Positions 1 through 8,096 of a stretch of DNA of 21,974 bases are shown piece by piece; position 1 is the stretch's first letter; every line of letters begins with the position of its first letter. Made by a program: the position numbers and the translations under genes. Under the pieces are notes generated by a model. That model did no database searches. It had not been told where the DNA came from and was given only the letters and a program-made list of their open reading frames with translations. Origin of the DNA: Bacteroidota bacterium (GTDB lineage Bacteria > Bacteroidota > Bacteroidia > Chitinophagales > Chitinophagaceae); contig CANHOY010000007.1 of assembly GCA_947462495.1 (NCBI GenBank), positions 1 to 21,974 on the forward strand, in the 5' to 3' direction.

Positions 1-30
1 TATTTTGAATTACGAAATTTAATTTTAAAA

Positions 31-2223
31 TTAACGTAAGAACAATAATTCTCTGTACTTAGGCAAGGTCCATAATTCATCATCTACTAATTGCTCTAAT
101 TTATCAACGTGGTAGCGAATCTTATCAAAGTATTGTGCTTTTACTTTGGCTTCGTAAGCAATGGCTTTGTCTCTTGAATTAGCAATGTTATTGGCTACTT
201 TACGCTCTTCCACCATAGCGTCTACATTGTCATATACTTGTTGAATATGAGTGCTCACATCTTTCAATAAGGCCAATTGACCTTTGTATAATTTTTCTGG
301 TAAAGCGGCTTCGCGAAGTAAGCTTACATTTTTAAGTAATTCGTTTTGATATTTAAGTGCCGAAGGAATAATATGGTTAGTGGCTAAATCACCCATAATA
401 CGCGCTTCAATTTGAACTTTCTTAATGTACTTCTCTAATTCAATTTCATAACGTGCTTCTAATTCACTGTGCGAATAAATATTATTTTCTTTAAATAATT
501 TTTTTGCTTTTTCTGTAATCATGGCATCTAAAGCAATAGGCGTTGTTTTTAAATTAGGCAAGCCTCTTTTCTCAGCTTCCTTATGCCATTCTTCACTATA
601 GCCATCTCCTTCAAATAAAATCTTTTTGCTAGCTACAATGTATTTTTGAATCACTTGCATAATCGCAATTTCTTTCTTATCTCCTTTCTCTATCAATGCC
701 TCTACTTCCGCAGCAAACTTATTTAAGGTATCTGCTACAATGGTATTTAAAATAGTCATTGGGTGACCACAGTTGGCGGTAGAACCTACGGCACGGAATT
801 CAAACTTGTTTCCAGTGAATGCAAAAGGAGAAGTACGATTACGATCGGTATTGTCCATTAATAATTCAGGAATGCTACGGTGTAAATCTAATTTCAAGAT
901 TGCTTCGTCTTGTTCATCAAACTTAGTACCTACGCGGCTTTCCACATCATTCAATACTTTAGTTAAGTATTCACCAATAAATACGGAAATAATAGCTGGA
1001 GGAGCTTCATTGGCACCCAATCTAAAATCATTTGATGCAGAGGCAATTGAAGCTCTCAAAATATCTGCATAATCATGAACGGCTTTAATTGTATTTACAA
1101 AAAAGGTCAAAAACATTAAATTGGTCTTGGGTGTTTTACCAGGGGCTAATAAATTAACACCTGTATCTGTAGCCAAACTCCAGTTATTGTGTTTGCCACT
1201 TCCGTTAATACCTGCAAAAGGTTTTTCATGAAGCAATACTACTAAGTGATGTCTTTTTGCAACGCGGGTCATTACATCCATTAATAAAATATTATGATCC
1301 ACTGCAATATTCACTTCTTCAAAGATAGGAGCACACTCAAATTGTGCAGGGGCTACTTCATTGTGTCTTGTTCTTAAAGGAATACCTAATTTATAAGACT
1401 CATTTTCATAGTCACGCATAAAGGCGTACACTCTTTCAGGAATAGATCCAAAATAATGATCCTCTAATTGTTGGCCTTTAGCAGGTGCTGCGCCAAATAC
1501 GGTTCTTCCGCATTGTACTAAATCGGGACGCGCATTTACTAAGGCTTCATCAATGACAAAATATTCTTGTTCCCAACCTAAAGTAGGGGTTACTTTATTT
1601 ACATTTTTATCAAATAAATTACAAACCGTAACAGCTGCTTTGTTTAAAGCTTCCGTTGCTTTCATTAACGGTGCCTTGTAATCCAAAGATTCGCCTGTAT
1701 ATGATACGAAAATGGTAGGAACACATAGTGTTTTTCCATTTCCAATTTCAATAATAAATGGGGGAGAAGAAGGGTCCCAAGCAGTATATCCTCTTGCTTC
1801 AAAAGTAGCTCTTAAGCCACCACTTGGAAAGGAGGAAGCATCTGGTTCTTGTTGAATTAATGCAGCGCCATCAAATTCTTCAATGGCGGTGCCGTCTGAT
1901 TTTAAAGTAAAAAAAGAATCATGCTTTTCAGCAGTACTTCCTGTTAATGGTTGAAACCAATGGGTAAAGTGGGTGACGCCTTTTGTTTCTGCCCAAGCAC
2001 GAATGCCTGTTGCAATTTGACCTGCCACATTTCTTTCTATTTTTTTAGAACCTTTAATACTATTTACTAAACTTTTATAAGCTTCATCGCTTAAAAACTC
2101 TCTCGCTGTTTTTATATTAAAAACACTTTCCCCGAAAATGGCGGTAATTTTTTGTGATTTAACTTCAGGCTCATTGGTCCTGTCATGGCTCACATGTTTA
2201 ATCGCTTCGAATCTTAATGACAT
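31..2223 (-). CDS. glnN: Glutamine synthetase type III (GlnN-type)
   Basis: Makes glutamine from glutamate, ammonia and ATP in the cytoplasm; type III enzymes are large dodecamers found in Bacteroidota and cyanobacteria. Visible motifs (numbered from the start chosen here): the family's N-terminal FPSGGLRATFEARGYTAWD block, GWEQEYFVID near residue 217 (metal-binding glutamates), RTRHNEVAPAQFE, NGSGKHNNWS near 343 (ammonia/glutamate site), ASNDFRLGANEAPPA near 396 and KFEFRAVGS near 475. The 730-residue length is normal for the family. The open frame extends upstream to an ATG at 2301, but I reject that start: those 26 extra residues would be encoded across a terminator and the -33/-7 promoter at 2254-2286, and the protein begins naturally at MSLRFEAI. 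It lies 133 nt downstream of the type II enzyme gene but appears to have its own promoter. Function is very likely; the precise start is likely. Confidence 0.96.
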   Translation of the reverse strand: MSLRFEAIKHVSHDRTNEPEVKSQKITAIFGESVFNIKTAREFLSDEAYKSLVNSIKGSKKIERNVAGQIATGIRAWAETKGVTHFTHWFQPLTGSTAEKHDSFFTLKSDGTAIEEFDGAALIQQEPDASSFPSGGLRATFEARGYTAWDPSSPPFIIEIGNGKTLCVPTIFVSYTGESLDYKAPLMKATEALNKAAVTVCNLFDKNVNKVTPTLGWEQEYFVIDEALVNARPDLVQCGRTVFGAAPAKGQQLEDHYFGSIPERVYAFMRDYENESYKLGIPLRTRHNEVAPAQFECAPIFEEVNIAVDHNILLMDVMTRVAKRHHLVVLLHEKPFAGINGSGKHNNWSLATDTGVNLLAPGKTPKTNLMFLTFFVNTIKAVHDYADILRASIASASNDFRLGANEAPPAIISVFIGEYLTKVLNDVESRVGTKFDEQDEAILKLDLHRSIPELLMDNTDRNRTSPFAFTGNKFEFRAVGSTANCGHPMTILNTIVADTLNKFAAEVEALIEKGDKKEIAIMQVIQKYIVASKKILFEGDGYSEEWHKEAEKRGLPNLKTTPIALDAMITEKAKKLFKENNIYSHSELEARYEIELEKYIKKVQIEARIMGDLATNHIIPSALKYQNELLKNVSLLREAALPEKLYKGQLALLKDVSTHIQQVYDNVDAMVEERKVANNIANSRDKAIAYEAKVKAQYFDKIRYHVDKLEQLVDDELWTLPKYRELLFLR

Positions 2224-2253
2224 AGTAGGTATTTTTATATTTGAGGAATAGCT

Positions 2254-2286
2254 CAAAGGTAATGGCATTTTAATAGGAGTAATCAA
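2254..2286 (-). promoter_or_regulatory. Bacteroidota-type promoter of the type III glutamine synthetase gene
   Basis: Read on the minus strand, a TTG (2286-2284) is followed after 22 nt by TACCTTTG (2261-2254), an exact match to the -7 consensus TAnnTTTG. Transcription would start near 2249, giving a leader of about 25 nt before the ATG at 2223. The TTG lies in the T-rich tail of the preceding terminator. Confidence 0.7.
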
Positions 2287-2325
2287 CAAAAAATCCCCCA
2301 TTCAGTGAATTGGGATGAGGGATTT
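2283..2325 (-). terminator. Intrinsic terminator after the type II glutamine synthetase gene
   Basis: On the minus strand, 32 nt after the stop codon, an outer AAATCC/GGATTT stem encloses an inner CCCA-TTC/GAA-TGGG stem with small bulges, followed directly by TTTTTTGTTG. This is a hairpin plus T-tract oriented to end transcripts from the upstream gene. Confidence 0.65.
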
Positions 2326-2356
2326 GCTATAAAACCTAACGAAATATTACTAAAAA

Positions 2357-3370
2357 CTAAACTTTTGCAGTTTTTACCGTTTTGATAATTCGAGCAGCTA
2401 CTTTATAAGGGTCTGCTGCAGAATTTGGACGACGATCTTCCAACCATCCTTTCCAGCCTTTTTCCACTGCGCCAATTGGGATACGGATAGAAGCTCCTCT
2501 GTCCGAAACACCAAAAGAGAAATCATGAATACTTGCAGTTTCATGTTTTCCAGTTAATCTTAAATGATTGTCTGCACCATATACTTCAATATGTTCTTTT
2601 ACAAATGGACGGAATGCTTCACAAATGATATCGTAAGTTTCTTTTTTGCCACAGGTTCTTAAAGTAGTGTTAGAAAAATTCGCATGCATACCCGAGCCGT
2701 TCCAATCCAAAGTACCCAATGGTTTACAATGCCAGTTAATAGATACACCATAAGTCTCACCAATTCTTTCTAATAAATAACGAGCAACCCAAATTTGATC
2801 TCCTGCTTCTTTGGCGCCTTTAGAAAATATTTGGAATTCCCATTGACCAGCTGCTACTTCTGCATTGATACCTTCAATATTCAAACCCGCGTCAATACAG
2901 GCATCTAAGTGTTCTTCTACAATATTTCTTCCATACGCATTGTTAGCACCTACTGAACAATAATAAGGACCTTGTGGTCCAGGGTAACCGCCTTCTGGAA
3001 AACCTAATGGTTTGTTAGTAGCAGGATTCCATAAAAAATATTCTTGCTCAAATCCAAACCAAAAATCATTATCATCATCTTGAATAGTGGCTCTTCCGTT
3101 ACTTGGATGAGGCGTTCCATCAGAACTTAATACTTCACACATTACTAAATAAGCATCTCTGCGACCTGGATCTTTACAAATAAAAACTGGTTTTAATAAA
3201 CAGTCGCTTGATCCACCTGGTGCTTGCTCGGTGGAAGAACCATCAAAACACCACATATCGCAATCAGACAATTTGCCACTGAAATCTTTTTCAATTTTTG
3301 TTTTGCTTCTTAATGATTGGGTCGGCTTGTAACCATCTAGCCAGATGTACTCTAATTTTGAAACTGCCAT
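2357..3370 (-). CDS. Glutamine synthetase type II (eukaryotic-like)
   Basis: ATP-dependent glutamine synthesis from glutamate and ammonium in the cytoplasm. The 337-residue length and motifs are those of the GSII class typical of eukaryotes and some bacteria, not of the ~470-residue bacterial GSI. Seen: beta-grasp N-terminus with WCFDGSSTEQA (40-50), FEQEYFLW metal ligands (108-114), GINAEVAAGQWEFQ (167-180), NGSGMHANFS (224-233), NHLRLTGKHETASI (268-281), DRGASIRIP (290-298) and EDRRPNSAADPY (311-322). All expected catalytic glutamates and arginines appear present, so it should be active. No GSI-type adenylylation loop is seen. The start is an ATG leading straight into the fold. Its 5' region has a weak -7 box and a 16-bp palindrome that may be an operator. 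It is the first gene of a tandem glutamine synthetase pair. Confidence 0.96.
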   Translation of the reverse strand: MAVSKLEYIWLDGYKPTQSLRSKTKIEKDFSGKLSDCDMWCFDGSSTEQAPGGSSDCLLKPVFICKDPGRRDAYLVMCEVLSSDGTPHPSNGRATIQDDDNDFWFGFEQEYFLWNPATNKPLGFPEGGYPGPQGPYYCSVGANNAYGRNIVEEHLDACIDAGLNIEGINAEVAAGQWEFQIFSKGAKEAGDQIWVARYLLERIGETYGVSINWHCKPLGTLDWNGSGMHANFSNTTLRTCGKKETYDIICEAFRPFVKEHIEVYGADNHLRLTGKHETASIHDFSFGVSDRGASIRIPIGAVEKGWKGWLEDRRPNSAADPYKVAARIIKTVKTAKV

Positions 3371-3418
3371 AGGGTAGGATTTTAAATATTAATAAAATTA
3401 AACATATATTAAAATTGG

Positions 3419-3434
3419 AAGTGAATTTTCACTT
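3419..3434. promoter_or_regulatory. 16-bp palindrome, candidate operator of the type II glutamine synthetase gene
   Basis: AAGTGAA-TT-TTCACTT is a perfect 7+7 bp inverted repeat with a 2-nt centre. It lies 49 nt upstream of the start codon and just downstream of a possible -7 box, so it would cover the transcription start. The size and two-fold symmetry suit a dimeric repressor or activator. The regulator is unknown. Confidence 0.4.
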
Positions 3435-3440
3435 TCGGCA

Positions 3441-3448
3441 CGAAAATA
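3441..3448 (-). promoter_or_regulatory. Possible -7 box of the type II glutamine synthetase gene
   Basis: Minus-strand TATTTTCG matches TAnnTTTG with one mismatch, the same T-to-C change seen in the purL box. No TTG is found at the usual distance, so the call is weak. It would start transcription near 3436, leaving a leader of about 65 nt. Confidence 0.35.
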
Positions 3449-3651
3449 ATAAAGAATTGGAGTATTCTAAAAATTAAATTTCAATTTTTATCTATTTTAT
3501 GCATATCATATAAACATTAAAAAAATAATATATATTTCATTTAATCTCCAAAACATTGATTCTCAATTAATATAGTTCTGAATGTAGAGGCAAGTAATTT
3601 CATTTTTTATAGATACACATTTTATAGCTTTTATGTTGGTAATTCAACTAC

Positions 3652-3679
3652 TTGCTTACGCATCACTTTTGTACCTTCG
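3652..3679 (+). promoter_or_regulatory. Bacteroidota-type promoter of purL
   Basis: TTG (3652-3654), a 17-nt gap, then TACCTTCG (3672-3679), one mismatch from TAnnTTTG. The start site would be near 3685, 24 nt before the purL ATG. Confidence 0.65.
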
Positions 3680-3708
3680 CTGCATCTCAAAAAGATTAAG
3701 CAATACCC

Positions 3709-5916
3709 ATGGAAATTACCGTCAAAACAGCCCAACAACTTAGACTTACTGAAGAAGAATTTGAAAGTATAAAATTAAAACTTGGACGCACTCCTAATTT
3801 TACGGAGCTATGTGCTTTTAGTGGCATGTGGAGTGAACATTGTAGTTATAAAAATTCTATTAAGTGGTTAAAAACTTTACCGCGCGATGGGGGCAGAATG
3901 TTGGTAGCGGCAGGAGAAGAGAATGCAGGCTTAATGGATATTGGAAATGAGTATGGGGTGGTGTTTAAAATTGAATCACATAATCACCCAAGTGCATTGG
4001 AGCCTTTTCAAGGAGCTGCCACTGGAGTGGGTGGAATACAAAGAGATATTTTTACAATGGGTGCAAGACCTATTGCGTCTTTAAATAGTTTGCGTTTTGG
4101 TAATTTAGAAGATAACAAAACAAAAGGTTTATTAGCAGGGGTAGTACATGGCATTGGTCATTATGGAAACTGCTTTGGGGTACCAACTGTTGGTGGTGAA
4201 TTGTATTTTGAAGATTGTTATCATACCAATCCTTTAGTTAATGCGATGAGTGTTGGTATTGTAAAAGCGGGTAAAACCGTTAGTGCTATTGCATTAGGTG
4301 AAGGTAATCCTGTTTTCTTTGTGGGCAGTGCCACTGGTAAAGATGGAATTGGTGGAGCAAGTTTTGCCTCTGCAGAAATTACTGCAGATAGTGTAGAAGA
4401 TTTACCCGCAGTACAAGTGGGTGATCCTTTTCAAGAAAAAAAATTATTAGAAGCTTGTTTAGAAGTGATTGAAACAGGCGGTGTAGTAGGTATGCAAGAT
4501 ATGGGTGCCGCAGGAATTATTTGTTCTACAGCAGAGATGAGTGCCAAAGGGCAAGTAGGCATGCGTATTGATTTAGATAAAGTGCCTACACGTCAACAAA
4601 ATATGAAGGCTTGGGAATTGTTATTAAGTGAAAGTCAAGAAAGAATGTTGATGGTGGTAGAAAAAGGAAAAGAAGCACAAGTGCTTGCTGTATTTGAAAA
4701 ATGGGATTTGTCTTGTAGCAATATTGGCGAAGTGACTTCCGATGGTTTATTAAATTTTTACATGCATGGGGAATTAGAAGCATCTTTGCCAGCCTATGAA
4801 TTAGTGTTAGGTGGAGGAGCCCCTCAATATACTCGTGAATACTCAGCACCGGCTTACTTAACAAAAGTGAATGCATTTGATGTGAATACGGTTCCTGATA
4901 TTTCTAATTTGCAAGAGGCCGTAAAACAAATGGTACAAATCCCAAATATTGCATCTAAACGTTGGGTGTATACACAATATGATAGTATGGTGGGTGCAGC
5001 CAATGCAAGTACCAATGCGCCAAGTGATGCTTCTATTGTTGTTGCGAAAGGAACTGGAAAAGCATTAGCTATGACGGTAGATTGTAATAGTAAATATGTA
5101 TTTGCTAATCCCTATCAAGGGGCAATGATTGCCGTTGCTGAAGCCGCTCGTAATATTGTATGTAGTGGTGGAGAACCCATTGGTGTTACCAATTGTTTAA
5201 ACTTTGGTAATCCTTATGATCCAGAAGTATATTATCAATTTGTAAAATCAGTAGAAGGAATGGGCGCTGCATGTAGAAAATTCAATACACCAGTTACTGG
5301 GGGTAACGTTAGTTTCTATAATCAAAATCCAGATGGTCCTGTTTATCCTACCCCAACCATTGGCATGGTAGGTATTATAGAAGATATGAAACTTCGAATG
5401 ACTTTAGATTTTAAAAAAGCAGGAGATAAAATTGTTTTATTAGGTACACAAAGAAATGATATTGGTTCCTCAGAATATTTGAATAAAATTAAAGGTGTGA
5501 AACATTCACAAGCCCCTCATTTTAATTTGGAAGAAGAATTTGCATTACATGAATTGATAACAAGTCTTATTAAGGAACAAAAAATTAAAAGTGCACACGA
5601 TATTAGTGAAGGCGGTTTAATTATTACCTTACTTGAATCTGCCTTTGTAAATAATAAAGGTTTTGAAGTGAATTCCGATAATACAACATTGCGAACCGAT
5701 GCTTATTGGCTAGGCGAAGCCCAAAGTAGAGTAGTGGTATCCTGCGATGCAGCAGCCATTTCGGCTATAGAAGTGTTAGCGAGTAAATTTGGTATTGCAT
5801 TTAATGTTATTGGTAAAGTAACGGATGGTTCTATTCAAGTGAACAATGAAAATTGGGATTCGATAGCTACTTGGAAAAATAGTTACGACACAGCTATTGA
5901 AAAAAAATTAGCATAA
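3709..5916 (+). CDS. purL: Phosphoribosylformylglycinamidine synthase, small PurL subunit
   Basis: Catalyses the ATP-dependent amidation of FGAR to FGAM, a middle step of purine synthesis. At 735 residues it is the small, Bacillus-like form, which works in a complex with PurS and the glutaminase PurQ; it has no glutaminase domain, unlike the ~1,200-1,300-residue fused form. Seen: MWSEHCSYKNS (40-50) with the active-site histidine at 44, ESHNHPSALEPFQGAATGVGGIQRD (89-113), and the second half-domain with TGGNVSFYN and the HDISEGGL segment of the pseudo-symmetric ATP fold. purS and purQ are not in this window, so they must lie elsewhere. The ATG start follows a good promoter by about 24 nt with no Shine-Dalgarno sequence. 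The stop is one base before the next ATG, so the epimerase gene is probably co-transcribed and possibly translationally coupled. Confidence 0.96.
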   Translation: MEITVKTAQQLRLTEEEFESIKLKLGRTPNFTELCAFSGMWSEHCSYKNSIKWLKTLPRDGGRMLVAAGEENAGLMDIGNEYGVVFKIESHNHPSALEPFQGAATGVGGIQRDIFTMGARPIASLNSLRFGNLEDNKTKGLLAGVVHGIGHYGNCFGVPTVGGELYFEDCYHTNPLVNAMSVGIVKAGKTVSAIALGEGNPVFFVGSATGKDGIGGASFASAEITADSVEDLPAVQVGDPFQEKKLLEACLEVIETGGVVGMQDMGAAGIICSTAEMSAKGQVGMRIDLDKVPTRQQNMKAWELLLSESQERMLMVVEKGKEAQVLAVFEKWDLSCSNIGEVTSDGLLNFYMHGELEASLPAYELVLGGGAPQYTREYSAPAYLTKVNAFDVNTVPDISNLQEAVKQMVQIPNIASKRWVYTQYDSMVGAANASTNAPSDASIVVAKGTGKALAMTVDCNSKYVFANPYQGAMIAVAEAARNIVCSGGEPIGVTNCLNFGNPYDPEVYYQFVKSVEGMGAACRKFNTPVTGGNVSFYNQNPDGPVYPTPTIGMVGIIEDMKLRMTLDFKKAGDKIVLLGTQRNDIGSSEYLNKIKGVKHSQAPHFNLEEEFALHELITSLIKEQKIKSAHDISEGGLIITLLESAFVNNKGFEVNSDNTTLRTDAYWLGEAQSRVVVSCDAAAISAIEVLASKFGIAFNVIGKVTDGSIQVNNENWDSIATWKNSYDTAIEKKLA

Positions 5917-5917
5917 T

Positions 5918-6919
5918 ATGTCTAAGCAGCCCACGATAGTTGTTACAGGCACTGCAGGTTTTATTGGCTCTGTAATGGTTCAGTTTTTGAATGAAAACGG
6001 ATTTGCTAATTTATTATTGGTGGATGATTTCGGTGTAGAAGCCAAGAGAAAAAATTGGGAACAAAAAACTTATACCAAAGTCATAGAACGCCAAGCTTTT
6101 TTAGAACAACTTTTGAGTGATGAGTATGAAATCGATTTCATTGTTCATTTAGGTGCAAGAACTGATACTACTGAATTTAATTATGCGATACATGAGGAAT
6201 TGAATGTGGAGTATTCTAAATCTATTTGGAATTATGCCACCCAAAAACAAATTCCTTTAATTTACGCATCTTCTGCTGCTACTTATGGTGCGGGAGAAAA
6301 TGGCTATGAGGATAGGCATGATGTATTAGATCAACTGGCTCCATTAAATCCCTATGGCGTTAGTAAAAACGAATTTGATAAATGGGCCTTGGCTCAAAAG
6401 GAAGGCCCTGCAGCATGGACTGGTTTAAAATTTTTCAATGTGTATGGTCCCAATGAAGGACATAAAGCAAGAATGGCCAGTGTTATTTTTCACGCTTTTA
6501 ATCAGATCAAAGAAACAGGGGTAGTTAAATTGTTTAAAAGCCATCGTCCCGATTTTAAAGATGGAGAACAATTACGTGACTTTATATATGTGAAAGATGT
6601 GGTTAAAGTAATTGGATGGATGATGCATGAGATGTTCGCTAAAAAATGGAGTAAAGAAAAAAATGGCTTATATAATTTAGGTACGGGTAAAGCACGAAGT
6701 TTTTACGATTTAGCAGCCAATACTTTTAAAGCCCAAGGATTAACGCCCAATATTGAATTTATTGATATGCCTATAGATATTAGAGATAAATACCAATATT
6801 TTACCGAAGCCAATATGAATAAGCTTCGTGAAGCTGGATACAATGCGCCCTTTTCAAGTTTGGAAGAAGGAGTGAAAGATTATGTCGCCAATTATCTTGT
6901 GAAAAACCAATGGTATTAA
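5918..6919 (+). CDS. hldD: ADP-L-glycero-D-manno-heptose 6-epimerase family protein
   Basis: Member of the extended short-chain dehydrogenase (NAD-dependent sugar epimerase) family, closest in sequence pattern to HldD/RfaD, which makes the L,D-heptose precursor of the LPS inner core. Seen: the Rossmann motif TGTAGFIG (10-17), the D-D-F segment after beta 2, SSAATYG, the catalytic Tyr146-xxx-Lys150 pair in PYGVSK, LKFFNVYGPNEGHK(A/R)MASV and LRDFIYVKDVV, all typical of HldD. Length 333 is usual. The first Rossmann glycine context reads GTAGFIG instead of the common GGAGFIG, which keeps all three glycines. It starts one base after purL and has no promoter of its own. No other heptose genes lie nearby, so specificity is inferred from sequence alone; other nucleotide-sugar epimerases are the alternative. 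Confidence 0.86.
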   Translation: MSKQPTIVVTGTAGFIGSVMVQFLNENGFANLLLVDDFGVEAKRKNWEQKTYTKVIERQAFLEQLLSDEYEIDFIVHLGARTDTTEFNYAIHEELNVEYSKSIWNYATQKQIPLIYASSAATYGAGENGYEDRHDVLDQLAPLNPYGVSKNEFDKWALAQKEGPAAWTGLKFFNVYGPNEGHKARMASVIFHAFNQIKETGVVKLFKSHRPDFKDGEQLRDFIYVKDVVKVIGWMMHEMFAKKWSKEKNGLYNLGTGKARSFYDLAANTFKAQGLTPNIEFIDMPIDIRDKYQYFTEANMNKLREAGYNAPFSSLEEGVKDYVANYLVKNQWY

Positions 6920-6942
6920 TTAAATACAATTTTAGCTCAAAA

Positions 6943-7025
6943 AAAGAAGAGAAAATATACTATTCCGAACGAACATTCGAGCTTGCGAGCTGAGAGTGAG
7001 GAATATTGTATTTTTTCTCTTCTTT
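6943..7025. terminator. Long hairpin between convergent genes, probable bidirectional terminator or repeat element
   Basis: Arms 6943-6966 and 7000-7025 pair over about 23 bp (13 bp perfect, then small gaps). The outer parts are A-rich and T-rich, so either strand ends in a T-tract. The 33-nt apical part is G/C-richer and contains two smaller inverted repeats, CGAA-(6 nt)-TTCG and AGCT-TGCG-AGCT. It sits 23 nt past hldD and 15 nt past the end of the convergent gene. Confidence 0.6.
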
Positions 7026-7040
7026 GTAATAAAGTATAGT

Positions 7041-7916
7041 TTAATGTGCTTTTAAAAATGCAATCGCTTTGGTATAAGCATCTTTGGTAGCAGCAGCATT
7101 AAAACCAGGGTTGCTTGGATTCGCGAAGCCATGTCCTGCTTCATATCTATTCACCGATAAATTTTTACCTGCTTCTTTCATACTTGTTTCAAAACTATTC
7201 ACCATTGAAGGAGATGGACTTTGATCTAAGTTGCCAAAAAAACCAATGACATCGCATTGAATAGATTTTATTTTATCCATATTGGTTTCGGGTCTACCAT
7301 AATACATCACAGTTCCTTTTGCTTGTGGTCCAGCTAATATGGCGGTTTGCAAACTCCACATGCCACCAAAGCACCAACCCACACTATAAATAGCAGCATT
7401 ACTTCCAGCAAATTTAATGGCGCCTTGAATAATGGCGGTCATTCTTCCCATATCGGCGCCGCGCATTAATTTCATAGCACTATCTGGAGTAGCGGCTACC
7501 TTACCATCATACATATCCACTGCCATTACATTTACATCACCTAAATCTGCATAATATTTATCAGACTCCATTTTGATATTATCATTCAATCCCCACCATT
7601 CTTGAATCACTATTAAATATTTATTTGTTTTCTTTTTAGCTGGTATAAAATAAGCATTGGCTTGTTTGCCATCGGCTCCATCAAATGACATCATTTTACC
7701 TAATAAATTTTCAGGATTTACCGCTAAAGGCAGGGGGTGCAAAGCAGCAAAACCAGTGGTGCTTGCTTCTTTTTGATAGGCTTGTTGAGTTTCCATATTT
7801 AGGCACTCTATAACAGCGCTTTTATCTACTGTGGGGTGCTGAGATTTGCTCCAATTCCAACTAATTAAACTGGCGGTCAAAATGACGGTTAATAGGGCAT
7901 AAATGGCTTTTTGCAT
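7041..7916 (-). CDS. Secreted dienelactone hydrolase-family protein
   Basis: An alpha/beta-hydrolase of the dienelactone hydrolase family. Members hydrolyse lactones and esters; the substrate here is unknown. The triad is visible: nucleophile Cys182 in GWCFGG, Asp231 in GNLDQ and His262 in AGHGFANP. A glutamate in QEWWGL matches the family's conserved EWWG segment. Residues 1-20 form a hydrophobic N-terminal signal or anchor (MQKAIYALLTVILTASLISW), so the enzyme probably acts in the periplasm or at the membrane. There is no lipobox cysteine right after the segment. An extra ~60-residue stretch precedes the catalytic domain, making it longer (291) than classical ~240-residue enzymes. It is a single gene, convergent with hldD. 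I could not find a promoter with the usual -7 consensus upstream. Confidence 0.88.
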   Translation of the reverse strand: MQKAIYALLTVILTASLISWNWSKSQHPTVDKSAVIECLNMETQQAYQKEASTTGFAALHPLPLAVNPENLLGKMMSFDGADGKQANAYFIPAKKKTNKYLIVIQEWWGLNDNIKMESDKYYADLGDVNVMAVDMYDGKVAATPDSAMKLMRGADMGRMTAIIQGAIKFAGSNAAIYSVGWCFGGMWSLQTAILAGPQAKGTVMYYGRPETNMDKIKSIQCDVIGFFGNLDQSPSPSMVNSFETSMKEAGKNLSVNRYEAGHGFANPSNPGFNAAATKDAYTKAIAFLKAH

Positions 7917-7997
7917 TGATTTTTATTTATTTTATTTGAAGATGTTCACTTTTATATAACACTTATAAACATTTTTTGTTGACTGAGTCCTATCATT

Positions 7998-8027
7998 TTG
8001 TAGCCCCCTTTTTTTGGTGTAGGTTTG
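7998..8027 (+). promoter_or_regulatory. Bacteroidota-type promoter of pyrG
   Basis: TTG (7998-8000), a 19-nt gap, then TAGGTTTG (8020-8027), an exact TAnnTTTG match. It implies a start near 8033 and an unusually long leader of about 120 nt for this window, where the other leaders are about 25-35 nt. Confidence 0.6.
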
Positions 8028-8096
8028 TATGACCTCTAAGAATTTTTCCAAATAAAGATAGGTCCTAAAAGTAAATTAACCATTTGAAACTGGTTT

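Larger units (their letters stand above)
3371..3708. other. Divergent intergenic region between the glutamine synthetase and purL genes
   Basis: This 338-nt, very A/T-rich stretch has no credible coding frame. It holds the purL promoter at its right end, a weak promoter box and palindrome for the glutamine synthetase gene at its left end, and an inverted repeat GCAAGTA (3590-3596) / TACTTGC (3649-3655) whose right arm overlaps the purL -33 element. I see no riboswitch-like fold; the expected purL leader is only about 25 nt. The centre (about 3480-3580) shows nothing beyond A/T-rich sequence. Confidence 0.7.

Noticed and set aside
19..34. Perfect 16-bp palindrome TTAATTTTAAAATTAA at the glutamine synthetase III stop codon
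   Set aside because: It is made only of A and T in a very A/T-rich tail; such palindromes arise by chance and no T-tract terminator is formed.
773..1072. Plus-strand 99-codon open frame inside glutamine synthetase III
   Set aside because: It is antisense to strongly conserved catalytic motifs and has no family resemblance, so it is a shadow frame.
2224..2301. N-terminal extension of glutamine synthetase III to the ATG at 2301
   Set aside because: The extension is encoded across a terminator and a consensus promoter, and the family N-terminus begins at the ATG at 2223.
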